Assembly: GCA_039923455.1 (NCBI GenBank)
Contig: JBDTCS010000271.1
Span: 1 to 26,951, forward strand
Length of the DNA: 26,951 bases
Reading direction: 5' to 3'
From: JBDTCS01 sp039923455
Lineage (GTDB): Bacteria > Bacteroidota > Ignavibacteria > Palsa-1295
The notes below the pieces were generated by a model. It made no database searches. It saw only the letters and a program-made list of their open reading frames with translations, and was not told the origin of the DNA. The first letter of the stretch is position 1; each line of letters opens with the position of its first letter. A program made the position numbers and the translations under genes. Shown in pieces: positions 15,802-24,200 of the stretch.

Positions 15802-16426
15802 CGTGCGAAACAACACCCTCACGCAAGAGAACAATCCGATCCTCATCCAACACGCGTATCACAGTTGAGGGCACATGATCCGGAAGTTCACCACCATCGA
15901 TAGCATAATCCACATCTTCCATCAGCGATTCCGGAACATCCGAAAGTTTGCGCGGAATGCACTCATTCGCTGATGGAACGAGCGTGTTCGATAAATTTGC
16001 GATCGTGGAAGTCAGTGGTTCTGCGAGCAACTCCGTCAACGTACGACAAAATTCCGTCGAGGCAAGTCGAATACCGATCGTACTCGCACCACCGCGCACA
16101 CGGGAGGAGACGAATGGTCGAGAGTTGAGCACGACTGTCAAACCTTTGTCGCCGAATAGCTCGAATAATTTATACTCCATCTGATACCGAAAATCGGCGA
16201 AGGACTCCGCTTGCCGGAGATCATACGCGATGGAAAACAACGGACGATCCTTCGCGCGTGATTTGATCGAGAATATTTTCTCCGTCGCCTTCGATGAACT
16301 AAGTGCGCCGCCGATACCATACACCGTCTCGGTCGGATAGATCAAGAGCCCGCCACCTTTGAGGCATGAGAACACTTCTTCAAAACGCGCTTCGTCGCGA
16401 AGCACAGCACTCTCCAATAATATCAT
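15749..16426 (-). CDS. tsaC: Threonylcarbamoyl-AMP synthase (Sua5/YrdC/TsaC family)
   Basis: This enzyme makes threonylcarbamoyl-AMP from Thr, bicarbonate and ATP, the first step of the t6A37 modification of ANN-decoding tRNAs. The 225-residue protein has YPTETVYGIGG (30-40), KSRAKDRPL (55-63), the central STIGIRLA, STIANLSN in place of the more common SANxSG, and GGELPDHVPSTVIRV near the C-terminus. It lacks the extra Sua5 domain, so it is the short TsaC form. Only 3 nt separate it from the glycosyltransferase upstream, so they are co-transcribed. The ATG at 16426 has no Shine-Dalgarno. Confidence 0.92.
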   Translation of the reverse strand: MILLESAVLRDEARFEEVFSCLKGGGLLIYPTETVYGIGGALSSSKATEKIFSIKSRAKDRPLFSIAYDLRQAESFADFRYQMEYKLFELFGDKGLTVVLNSRPFVSSRVRGGASTIGIRLASTEFCRTLTELLAEPLTSTIANLSNTLVPSANECIPRKLSDVPESLMEDVDYAIDGGELPDHVPSTVIRVLDEDRIVLLREGVVSHDDIASLGVRVESAEAYR

Positions 16427-16429
16427 ATT

Positions 16430-17443
16430 TTAAGCAGCAAGTGATCTTGCTAACAATATTTCTATAACCGTGTCATAAACTTGTTTCACCCGAATGCTTG
16501 TCATACATTCATGCGTGTGTATAGGACATTCATCCGAGCCGTGAGGTGAACATGGTCGGCACCATAGATCGAGCACCTCTACCACAATGCCAAGCTCTAC
16601 CGGAGGAGCAAATCCGAACGACGGAAGCGTCGGTCCAAACAGCACCACACTTTTGGTCCCCAGCGCTGTAGCAATGTGTGTCGGTGCACTATCGTTCGCA
16701 ACCACGACGTCAGCGCTCGCGATCACGGAGGCAGCTTCGACAAGTGAGGTCTTCCCGATTAAGTTTGTCACAACATCACTCTGTGCAATGCCGAGAATTT
16801 TTTCTCCAGCTACTGTATCAGCCAGCGTGCCAATCAAAACAACCTTTACTCCACGGGCCACAAGCGCTCGGGCCAACTCTGCAAATTTCAGAACTCCCCA
16901 TTTTTTAGTCGGCCAAACACTACCAGGAGCCAAGACGACGGTGCTATCGGAGTTCATGCCTGTCGGTACTTTCGGATTGGGCACAACAAGTTTCGGGAGC
17001 GTCGAATAGTTGATGTTTGAATACAGTGGCTCAAGCAGTGAAATTGCTCGTGCCGTGCGCGAGCGACTTTTGGTATCTTTCACAACGTGCGTGAGTGAGG
17101 CAACAGTGTGCAACGAATCAAATCCAACTTTTGACTTTGCTATCACAAGCTCGATTAATCGTGAGGTTCGCTCGGATTCGTGGAGTGAAAAAAGCGTATC
17201 AAAAGCTTCTCTATTTAATTGTTCGGCCATCCTTTCAAGGCCTCGCATGCCCGAATCGGTACCGTGTTTATCGAATGCAATGACATGATCGACGGAAGGA
17301 GCACATCGAATGAGATCCGCAACATCGGGTCGGACGAGAAACGTAATCGAAGTATCGGGATCGAGCCGCTTCAATTCCTCGGCAAGCGCTAACGAAAGCA
17401 CTACATCACCGGGGAACGCTGTCTCGATCACTAAGACTTTCAT
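16430..17443 (-). CDS. Glycosyltransferase family 9 (ADP-heptose:LPS heptosyltransferase-like)
   Basis: A GT-B fold enzyme that by family adds heptose from ADP-heptose to the LPS core at the inner membrane. The 337-residue protein has the GT9 acceptor-side start MKVLVIETAFPGDVVLSLAL, the mid-protein APGSVWPTKKW (172-182) and the nucleotide-sugar site NDSAPTHIATALG (250-262). It also carries the four-cysteine cluster Cys295, Cys298, Cys306, Cys313 (CRPCSPHGSDECP..HECM) seen in many heptosyltransferases. It sits between tsaC and an LpxL-like acyltransferase, which supports an LPS role. WaaC and WaaF cannot be separated here. The start codon is preceded by a 14-nt duplication of its own start region (separate entry). 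Confidence 0.9.
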   Translation of the reverse strand: MKVLVIETAFPGDVVLSLALAEELKRLDPDTSITFLVRPDVADLIRCAPSVDHVIAFDKHGTDSGMRGLERMAEQLNREAFDTLFSLHESERTSRLIELVIAKSKVGFDSLHTVASLTHVVKDTKSRSRTARAISLLEPLYSNINYSTLPKLVVPNPKVPTGMNSDSTVVLAPGSVWPTKKWGVLKFAELARALVARGVKVVLIGTLADTVAGEKILGIAQSDVVTNLIGKTSLVEAASVIASADVVVANDSAPTHIATALGTKSVVLFGPTLPSFGFAPPVELGIVVEVLDLWCRPCSPHGSDECPIHTHECMTSIRVKQVYDTVIEILLARSLAA

Positions 17444-17457
17444 GCCAAAACTTTCAT
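17430..17457 (-). repeat. 14-nt tandem duplication of the start region with a 5-codon upstream ORF
   Basis: On the minus strand ATGAAAGTTTTGGC (17457-17444) is followed directly by ATGAAAGTCTTAGT (17443-17430), near-identical over the first ten bases. The first ATG is out of frame with the gene and reads MKVLA then TGA, which overlaps the real ATG (ATGA). The result is a mini-ORF coupled to the glycosyltransferase start. Confidence 0.5.
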
Positions 17458-17498
17458 GTTGCGAAAAAGTAGATCATGCCGCTAAAAGGTCGGCGCTA

Positions 17499-18308
17499 CT
17501 ACACAACATGTTTCCAACGCTTATGTTGCCAGAGCCACTGATCGGGGCGGGCACGAATTATTCGTTCAAGCTGAGCAGTGTGTCGCGCGGTGAGTACTTT
17601 GACTTCCGGTTCGGTGGCGCCAGTGAGGTCGGAATAATCAAGCGGGTGAAACATAATCTCGTAATTGCCGGACGGGATGCGTCGACATTCAACCACGAAA
17701 AGTGCGGCGCGAGTGCGCAGGGCAAACCGAGCAGCACCTTCAAAAGTCGGCACTTCTCTTCCAAAAAACGGGACTCGTATGCTATTGTCTGGCGCAGCTT
17801 GATCACCGAGCAGTGCGACCAGCTCGTTGTTTTGCAACGCTTGAAAGACTGCTCGAACGTCACCGGCATTGATGATCCGATTGCCGAACCTTGCCCGCAT
17901 GGTGTTCAAGAATCGCTCGCTGAAATTTCCCTTCTGGTTCTTGACGATGATACCAAGATCACGCTCGAGTCCGAGTCCCATACCGAGACCCATCCACTCC
18001 CAATTGGCAAGATGACCAGAAAGCAAAATGACACCGCGTCCCAAACCTTCGGCAGCAAGAACATCTTCCGGATTAATCAGCTGAATGCCTCCCGAAACAG
18101 AACGCTTTGGTGCAAACCGGAGATAGACCATTTCCAAGAATACCTTGCCGAGATTCGCGAAGCTGCGCCTAGCAATCGTGTGGATTTTAGCGCTTGATAG
18201 TTCTGGAAATGCTAGCGCTAAGTTATCTAGTGTCACAGCTTTACGAACTCCGACTACATACGCAAATTGCGCAAGTATGGAACCCAAAAAGCTAAAGATT
18301 CTGCGCAC
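17499..18308 (-). CDS. Lipid A biosynthesis acyltransferase (LpxL/HtrB family)
   Basis: The enzyme adds a secondary acyl chain to lipid A at the inner membrane. The 269-residue protein has an N-terminal hydrophobic segment (about 4-20), the catalytic HX4E dyad in SGHLANWEW (His99, Glu104), the PFFGREVPTFEGAARFALRT block, and the C-terminal RPDQWLWQHKRWK, all family hallmarks. The start is GTG at 18308: an in-frame TGA lies 12 nt upstream and no ATG intervenes. At 269 residues it is shorter than the E. coli enzyme, mainly at the N-terminus. Acyl donor and position (LpxL versus LpxM type) are not decided by sequence. It is 24 nt downstream of the GWxTD gene. Confidence 0.93.
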   Translation of the reverse strand: MRRIFSFLGSILAQFAYVVGVRKAVTLDNLALAFPELSSAKIHTIARRSFANLGKVFLEMVYLRFAPKRSVSGGIQLINPEDVLAAEGLGRGVILLSGHLANWEWMGLGMGLGLERDLGIIVKNQKGNFSERFLNTMRARFGNRIINAGDVRAVFQALQNNELVALLGDQAAPDNSIRVPFFGREVPTFEGAARFALRTRAALFVVECRRIPSGNYEIMFHPLDYSDLTGATEPEVKVLTARHTAQLERIIRARPDQWLWQHKRWKHVV

Positions 18309-18332
18309 TATATAGGTTCAGAAACCACAGTA

Positions 18333-19808
18333 TTACCTCGTACGCCGAGCTTCGGCATTGTACCAATCGGGCTCTGCGGTCTCACCGAGGACGTTCGAGT
18401 GGACCAGCATATATTTCCCACCGCCCTGCTTATCCAAGAACACGAAGGTTGGTAGGCCGATGCTGCCACTCGAAAGCACGTAATGCGTCTTTTGATAATT
18501 CCAGGTGATATACGGCTTGGCTTCGGTCGAGAATTGATCGCCGGTGATCTGGTCAGGCGGGCCGTACATGATATAAACACGCCCACGATCCGACTTCCAG
18601 CCTGGCGTTTTTTGATAGGTATATTGCTTGTTCGCCTCGGCTACGTGCAAGTAATATTCGTCATAGGCCGAAAGCGGATGCGCGATATCCTTGTCGCGAT
18701 TTCTCCAAAAACTGAAAAAGTATTTGCGCTTCGCGTCCAGATCTTTGAGCGCTTCATAGGCTTTAATGTCGGTTGCCTTGGCGATATACTTTGCTTGCAT
18801 AAAGCGCTCATCGAGTTCATTTTCGCTCATACGACTGATCGCCGAATTCAGATAGATCGCCTGATCATTGGCACCGGGTGTGGGTGTGGGAGCATCTTCA
18901 GATATCTGCATAGAGCTTTCGTAGTAGAAGCGCCTCGTAACCTGCGCTTCGATACTTCCCTGTCGCTTCAAGAGTACCTCAAGTTTATAGGTATCGCCCG
19001 GCAAGCCATCGATATCCGCCGACCCGATGAATGGGATTACCGAGTTCAATAATGCCTGCGAGCGGGTCATCGTCAGCATCTCTTTACCACTGCCATCAAG
19101 TATACGCGTGGTTATCTCTACCGATTGCGTGGGATCGATCATCGACTTCGGAACATAGACTTCACAATAGTAGTACAGCTTTGTGTACTCATCACCAAAA
19201 ACCGAAGATGGATTTGGCGAGACGATATAGCCGACCTTCTCAAACGGACTCTGCTGACCGTTCGATTTCTCGACGCGAGAGGCAAGTTCGAGACCGCTCA
19301 CAGCCAAATGCGTCGCGTCGTTATCGATCTGCCCCAAATCGCGGGTGATCGTATCTGTTCCTTGTTTCCCGCCTGGACTTGTGTAATACCAAAGCAAGGC
19401 GACCTTCGTATTCGCGTTAGCCGGAATTGTGAACCCCGCAGCATCGAGCGCTAGCGTTGCACCATTCGCTTCAAGCTGTGCCTTCGTACCTTGGAATCGA
19501 ACATCCTTCGTAATATCTTGTGAGGCAACGAGCTTGCCATCTTGCCATGCTTCCACACGAGCCTTAATTGGTGCCACCCAATTCGAGCCATCCTGTTTGA
19601 ACGATAGCACACGATAGAGAATACCATAGCTCAATTCTAAGCGTACTAAGGACGAGTCATAACGATATAGTGTAGCGTCCATGTCTGCATTACCACCCGA
19701 CTTCTGGCCGTAGGCAACCGTGAACGAGCACGCACAAACTAGCGCTGCTATGATCGTAGTTTGGAAAACCCTATACGCAGAGACAGAATTTATATCTGAA
19801 GATTTCAT
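18333..19808 (-). CDS. Exported GWxTD-domain protein
   Basis: From the ATG at 19808 the protein is 491 residues with a signal peptide (TTIIAALVCACSFTVAYGQ). An N-terminal beta-rich half is followed by a helical stretch (about residues 330-390) and the GWxTD domain. The motif here reads GWKSD (403-407), Ser for Thr, followed by RGRVYIMYGPPDQI, the family's strongest block. The domain is found in FCB-group and Acidobacteria proteins; its biochemical role is unknown. Earlier starts (ATG 19853, GTG 19910) would add residues encoded by a 15-nt repeat tract; I prefer 19808 because it begins the signal peptide. It lies between a PorV-like gene and lipid A genes, suggesting an envelope job. Confidence 0.88.
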   Translation of the reverse strand: MKSSDINSVSAYRVFQTTIIAALVCACSFTVAYGQKSGGNADMDATLYRYDSSLVRLELSYGILYRVLSFKQDGSNWVAPIKARVEAWQDGKLVASQDITKDVRFQGTKAQLEANGATLALDAAGFTIPANANTKVALLWYYTSPGGKQGTDTITRDLGQIDNDATHLAVSGLELASRVEKSNGQQSPFEKVGYIVSPNPSSVFGDEYTKLYYYCEVYVPKSMIDPTQSVEITTRILDGSGKEMLTMTRSQALLNSVIPFIGSADIDGLPGDTYKLEVLLKRQGSIEAQVTRRFYYESSMQISEDAPTPTPGANDQAIYLNSAISRMSENELDERFMQAKYIAKATDIKAYEALKDLDAKRKYFFSFWRNRDKDIAHPLSAYDEYYLHVAEANKQYTYQKTPGWKSDRGRVYIMYGPPDQITGDQFSTEAKPYITWNYQKTHYVLSSGSIGLPTFVFLDKQGGGKYMLVHSNVLGETAEPDWYNAEARRTR

Positions 19809-19875
19809 ACCAGAAGAGTTTATAGAGGCAGATCGAATAAACACAAATTTCATTGAGGCACAAATTGGTGATGAA
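19786..19875. repeat. Degenerate 15-nt tandem repeats at the start of the GWxTD gene
   Basis: Six successive 15-nt units can be aligned: GAATTTATATCTGAA, GATTTCATACCAGAA, GAGTTTATAGAGGCA, GATCGAATAAACACA, AATTTCATTGAGGCA, CAAATTGGTGATGAA. The shared pattern is roughly GANTTNATANNNGNA; units 4 and 6 fit poorly. On the gene strand they read as pentapeptides of type S-x-[MI]-[KN]-S just before and within the N-terminus. On the plus strand they read [DE]FIxE, which resembles pentapeptide repeats. AT-rich compared with neighbours. Confidence 0.5.
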
Positions 19876-19945
19876 CCTTCACTACGGCAAAATGTCCGTT
19901 GGGGTTTCACGAAGCCGAGTGGAAAATAACCTAAGTCTTGATCAA

Positions 19946-19962
19946 CTCGATTCCCAATCGAG
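19946..19962. promoter_or_regulatory. Hairpin in the PorV-GWxTD gap
   Basis: CTCGATT (19946-19952) and AATCGAG (19956-19962) form a perfect 7-bp stem with a 3-nt loop. No T-run follows. It lies in the leader of the GWxTD gene, downstream of the stronger hairpin at 19991-20017. Confidence 0.35.
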
Positions 19963-19990
19963 AGCGCAATACCAACCCTCAGAAATACTA

Positions 19991-20017
19991 CGAGCGTCCC
20001 AATGAACGGGACGCTCG
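19991..20017 (-). terminator. Strong hairpin after the PorV-like gene
   Basis: CGAGCGTCCC (19991-20000) and GGGACGCTCG (20008-20017) form a perfect 10-bp GC-rich stem with a 7-nt loop, 51 nt past the PorV-like stop. On the minus strand it is followed by TAGTATTTCT, a poor U-tract, so it may be a partial terminator or mRNA stabiliser. Confidence 0.6.
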
Positions 20018-20068
20018 GATAGAAGATGTTTGGCGCAACAACGAATCCTAAACTGCTATCGAAACAGT

Positions 20069-21145
20069 TTACTGGAACATTGCGCTTATCGACACACGGT
20101 GAATTACACCAAAATTCTTTGTGGTGTTCAGTGCGTAGTCAATCGTGCCATTAAAATCTTCGGACTTGTAATGGAATCCCAACCCTGCTCCAAGCCCAAG
20201 CTGATCTTGATTGAATGCATAACCTGCGCGAACTGCAAGCAGATCATTCCAGAGATACTCACCGCCTAAGTTAAACGCTTCCGGTCCGTCGGAGTGCGCC
20301 GAGAAATCGAGCGCGACATTCAACTTCTGACCTTCGATCTTACCCTGAAATACATCTGTCCCGACACCGATGCGAAACGCAAGCGGCAGCGGAAAATCAC
20401 TCGTGACAAGACGCGTGTCGAGCGAACGCGAAACCTGGTTAAGCGCAGGGTTCGTGGCGAGCAGCGCAAGCGAATTACCCTGAAAGCCGCGATCCGCGCC
20501 GAGATTCGACAACGCGAGCGATATCTTCGTGTTGTAGAAATCGGTTTGATAGAGCGAGCCTGCATCAAAGGAAATTCCATCGGCACTAAGATCAAGCACC
20601 GCATTTCGAATATATTTAACAGTAGCACCGAAAGAGAAACGCTCTGTCAGCGCACCAGCGATCGAAATGCCAAGCGAAAGGTCATTCGCATTGAACGTAC
20701 CGGCGTTATAGTCTCGAGTTAGTGATGCCGACTTGAGCGAACCGTAGTCCACAAAAGTAAGCCCGACACCAACGCGATACTTCTCACTGATCGGCATCAC
20801 AGCTCCGATGAAGTTGTGCTGCACGTCACCGAACCAACGTGTATAGGTTGCCCCAACGTTGATGCCTTGCAATCGTGCGATACCGGCGGGATTCCAGTAG
20901 AGCGCTGTAATATCATCTGCGAGCGCACTAAAAGCACCCGCCATTGCGGATGCTCGCGCACCCACCCAGATCTTCTGGAATGTGGCACCGCTGGCTCCCT
21001 GATTTGTGAAGTTATCACCTGTCGTCGAGTTGGATGTGCCCTGCGCGAACGCAGCACCACCAACACACCACAAGCTGGCAACTCCTGCCAATACCACTCC
21101 GGCTTTGAGGATTCTTCGTGCAGTCATACGAGAAACATCTAACAT
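20069..21145 (-). CDS. PorV/PorQ-family outer-membrane protein
   Basis: A 358-residue outer-membrane beta-barrel with a long signal peptide ending in GAAFAQ. The diagnostic block VGARASAMAGAFSALADDITALYWNPAGIARLQG (about 61-94) is shared by PorV, PorQ and FadL-like proteins. The rest alternates barrel strands (YTRWFGDVQHNFIGAVMPI, FSFGATVKYIRN and similar) and ends in Phe-Gln. In Bacteroidota, PorV shuttles type IX substrates and PorQ works with sortase PorU; neither PorU nor PorQ partners are in the window. It lies directly downstream of the 1282-residue exported protein, a plausible cargo. A FadL-type transporter is the alternative reading. Confidence 0.85.
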   Translation of the reverse strand: MLDVSRMTARRILKAGVVLAGVASLWCVGGAAFAQGTSNSTTGDNFTNQGASGATFQKIWVGARASAMAGAFSALADDITALYWNPAGIARLQGINVGATYTRWFGDVQHNFIGAVMPISEKYRVGVGLTFVDYGSLKSASLTRDYNAGTFNANDLSLGISIAGALTERFSFGATVKYIRNAVLDLSADGISFDAGSLYQTDFYNTKISLALSNLGADRGFQGNSLALLATNPALNQVSRSLDTRLVTSDFPLPLAFRIGVGTDVFQGKIEGQKLNVALDFSAHSDGPEAFNLGGEYLWNDLLAVRAGYAFNQDQLGLGAGLGFHYKSEDFNGTIDYALNTTKNFGVIHRVSISAMFQ

Positions 21146-21213
21146 AAAAAGATTTCCATGTTCAACTCAATACAATCCGGGACACAATGGCCCAACTGTC
21201 TATACTCTTACAC

Positions 21214-21263
21214 AAAAGGGTCAGACCTTCTCTCGCTTTGAGAAGGTCTCGAACTTCCCTTTT
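21214..21263 (-). terminator. Two-tier hairpin after the giant exported protein gene
   Basis: AGACCTTCTC (21223-21232) pairs with GAGAAGGTCT (21240-21249), a perfect 10 bp with a 7-nt loop. An outer stem AAAAGGG (21214-21220) pairs with CCCTTTT (21257-21263). On the minus strand it begins a few nt after the stop and ends in CCCTTTTGTG, a short T-run, so it is a good intrinsic-terminator candidate separating this gene from the PorV-like gene. Confidence 0.7.
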
Positions 21264-21266
21264 CTC

Positions 21267-24200
21267 TTATCGTACGATGCGGAATCCGCCAAGCACAACC
21301 GCAAACTTCGTTGTCGTCTCACCGATGATAGCAAGTGTGTTCGGATCTTTGGCGACGATTCTTGCAATCAGCACTTGCGAACCAATACGCTGACGTCCTT
21401 CCGAGAGCAGATTCCACTCTTCGAGGGCAGCCCTGTCACCGAGTTGACTATAATCGTACGATGTTGTAGTCGTTCCAATTCCGGTTGTGACGCTCGACGA
21501 TGCGTAACCGTTATGCTCGAGTGTCTTGATCAGATCGCCGGCAAGCGAATAGATCTCAATCGTGCAGCGCGGTGGAAGACGCGTAAAATACAGCTTCGCA
21601 TTGTCGGTGCTCGTCTGTCCGAGATGCGTGACGACATACGGATTCGGGACAACCTGTACCTGATCCAAGATAGAACCTTGGTAAAGACTTGCATCTGCAA
21701 AGTTCGTTGGGTTTGCCGAGCCGGTGTACAACGTGAATTGCGTACCTGGGAACGGAACACCCTTTGCTTGACCGCTGAACTCGACAGTGAGTTTGTCGCC
21801 CGATTTGAAATCTGCGAATTGATTCGCAGCACTCGCAGTCGTATCACCGGTAGTCGCAGCATCCTGAATACCAGGCGCGTTCAAAATGATTTCTGCACCA
21901 GCCAGACGGATACGATGCACGGCAACATGCCACTTGTTCTTGCCTCCATCATTGTTTCCATTACCCCAGTTCGGATAATAGAGATTGCTCGTCGTACGCT
22001 GGAAGAACGAAGGAGAGCTATGTGAAGTCTGATTTGCATCGGCATAATGCCAAGCGTCCACAGCAAACTTTCCAGGTATCGGCACCTTCATCGTGTCCGG
22101 ATCGGATGCAGATGGGAAGCCATTGGCTGCGCACTTACCGGAAGTATAGTAGCGGCAGTCGAGCTCGACTGTGATGTCATTCGTCTTTCCTGGGCGGATC
22201 AGCTGCAACGGAGCGTTACAATGCGTTTTGCTCACGATCGTCATCGGCAGCACATCCGGATTGAACGTTGCCTTCGAGGCAGGATCAACGAGTGAAGTCA
22301 CATGCACGAGCGACTTGGAAACTGTATCAAACTCCTCATCGTCGGCTTGCGAAAGCTGCATCGGATCTCCGAACGATATCTCGTAGCTTGCTTCACCGAG
22401 CGAACCCAAGAACGACGGGCGTGTGAGCGAAGTATCAATGTTGTTGAAATCGAGTGCTGCACCAGCCGGAGCATGGAAAGTACGATTCGATAATCGAACA
22501 ATGTTTGCCGCATTTGCACCGGATGGCGTGTTGAACCCGATCGACTTCACTCGGTATGGAGCCTTCAACTGTGTGAACGTATAATCCACCAAGACTCGGA
22601 ACGACTGATCGACAAGTTCGTACGGAGCAAAGGTAGTATTATCCGTCGAGAATCTTCCGCTGAAAGTGGAATCTGTCTGCTGACCCGGCACCTGCTCAAC
22701 CAATCCACTTGCAAAGTTATATGGAATGATAACAGGACTTGCATTCGGGTTGAAGTTCTTTTCGTAGGTAATATGCTCGTTACCTCTTCTGTGGATGGTG
22801 TCGTGCACAGTTACACCTGCAACGATTTTGTCTATAATGTAATCTGCAGTATCCTTGCGCAATTCATTGAGATCCACATAGATCTGCAATGGGCTCTGAT
22901 GCAAGAACGTCGGAGTGTATTCGGTCCAACGAGGTTGAAACGTGAATCCGATCGTGTCGTTGCTGAACAATTGTACGAACTTACCCGTATCGGCAATTTC
23001 GATTGACAACGCCTTGATTCCCGCGCCAGCGCAACCGAGATCCGACAACTGTAAGTTGACCGGAACATTCACGAATGGTGGCTTGGTCGGCATTTCGCTT
23101 ACAAAATTCTTCGGCGGCACGATCGCAGTGTAGAGTGGTCCGACATTATTTACGGAATCATACTCGTCATACGCAATCAAGTAGTAATAATACTTGACGC
23201 CGTTGATCAGGTTCTCACTGGCAAGCAACGTACCATCATGATTGTCGTCGCCGACATCCAGATACGAATGTGGAATAGCGTGCGGAGTCTTGTTCGTACG
23301 TGTGTACTTGAAGCCTTTCACTTTCCCCTTTGCATCAAAGAGCGTGTCCTGACGGAGATCATAGAGTGACCACTCGCCGAGTTTCACAACCGGATTCACA
23401 CCGTCGGGGCGAATAGTCGAATCGTGATCACTGCGTGTTGTGCGGTACAGCTGATACCCCATAAAATTGAGCGTCGCGCTTGCCCCAATGTTTAACGGAT
23501 CCACAGAAAGATCTGCGACCGAATCCCATGTCACGAGTATCGCTTTGTCGAGCGATTGCGTATGCAAGTTCGGAACTTCCGGAGGCACAGGTGCCAAGAA
23601 GTGATTCACGACATACGATACCGTATCCAAATTACCTACGGAATCTTTAGCAGTTTTTACTACAGGGTTATTGAACACTTGCTGTGCAAATGCCATGAGT
23701 CGTATCAAAGAATCTGTATTCGTCTGCTGATTCTTTGAGCTTGAAAGCGCAATACCAATCGCGATCGTTGTTTCGACCGACTTGCCGGGAGGCAGAGTGA
23801 ATGGGCCGGTCGCAAACAAGAGGCGCATATCACCGGCCGTCGTCTTGTCTGTATTATGCACACCGCTTGAAACGAAATCATATCGAAGATCTTGAGTCGA
23901 AGGATCGTTCTGAATCGTCCACTTCTGGAACGTTGTCAAGCCAAGCTGCTGGTAGCCCTGCGGTCCATATCCGTTGTGATTTGCGCTATCAGAATTTTCG
24001 ATGATCTGTCCGTTGCTCGGATTGACGACCGGACTTTCCAAAAATGCGAAACCAACCTGCCCATATTCCTGACCGTTCTCTTGACCGGACCACTGGTAAC
24101 CCATGTTTAGCAAAGATGGGTGACTGCGATAAGGCTCGGCCAATCCAACGTTCGTTTTTGTCGTTGTGCTATCAGCATCTGCAAGGAACGTGTTGTGATC

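Noticed and set aside
17310..18197. Plus-strand frame of 295 codons opposite the GT9 and acyltransferase genes
   Set aside because: Crosses two conserved minus-strand genes and has no family motif; shadow frame.
19720..19929. Plus-strand frame encoding FIxE repeats that resemble a pentapeptide-repeat protein
   Set aside because: Only about 30 residues show the pattern, and the frame opposes the signal peptide of a convincing gene. Kept only as a DNA repeat.
21006..22025. Plus-strand frame of 339 codons opposite the PorV-like and giant-protein genes
   Set aside because: Spans the start of one gene, a terminator and the end of another, with Cys/Arg-rich sequence lacking any motif.
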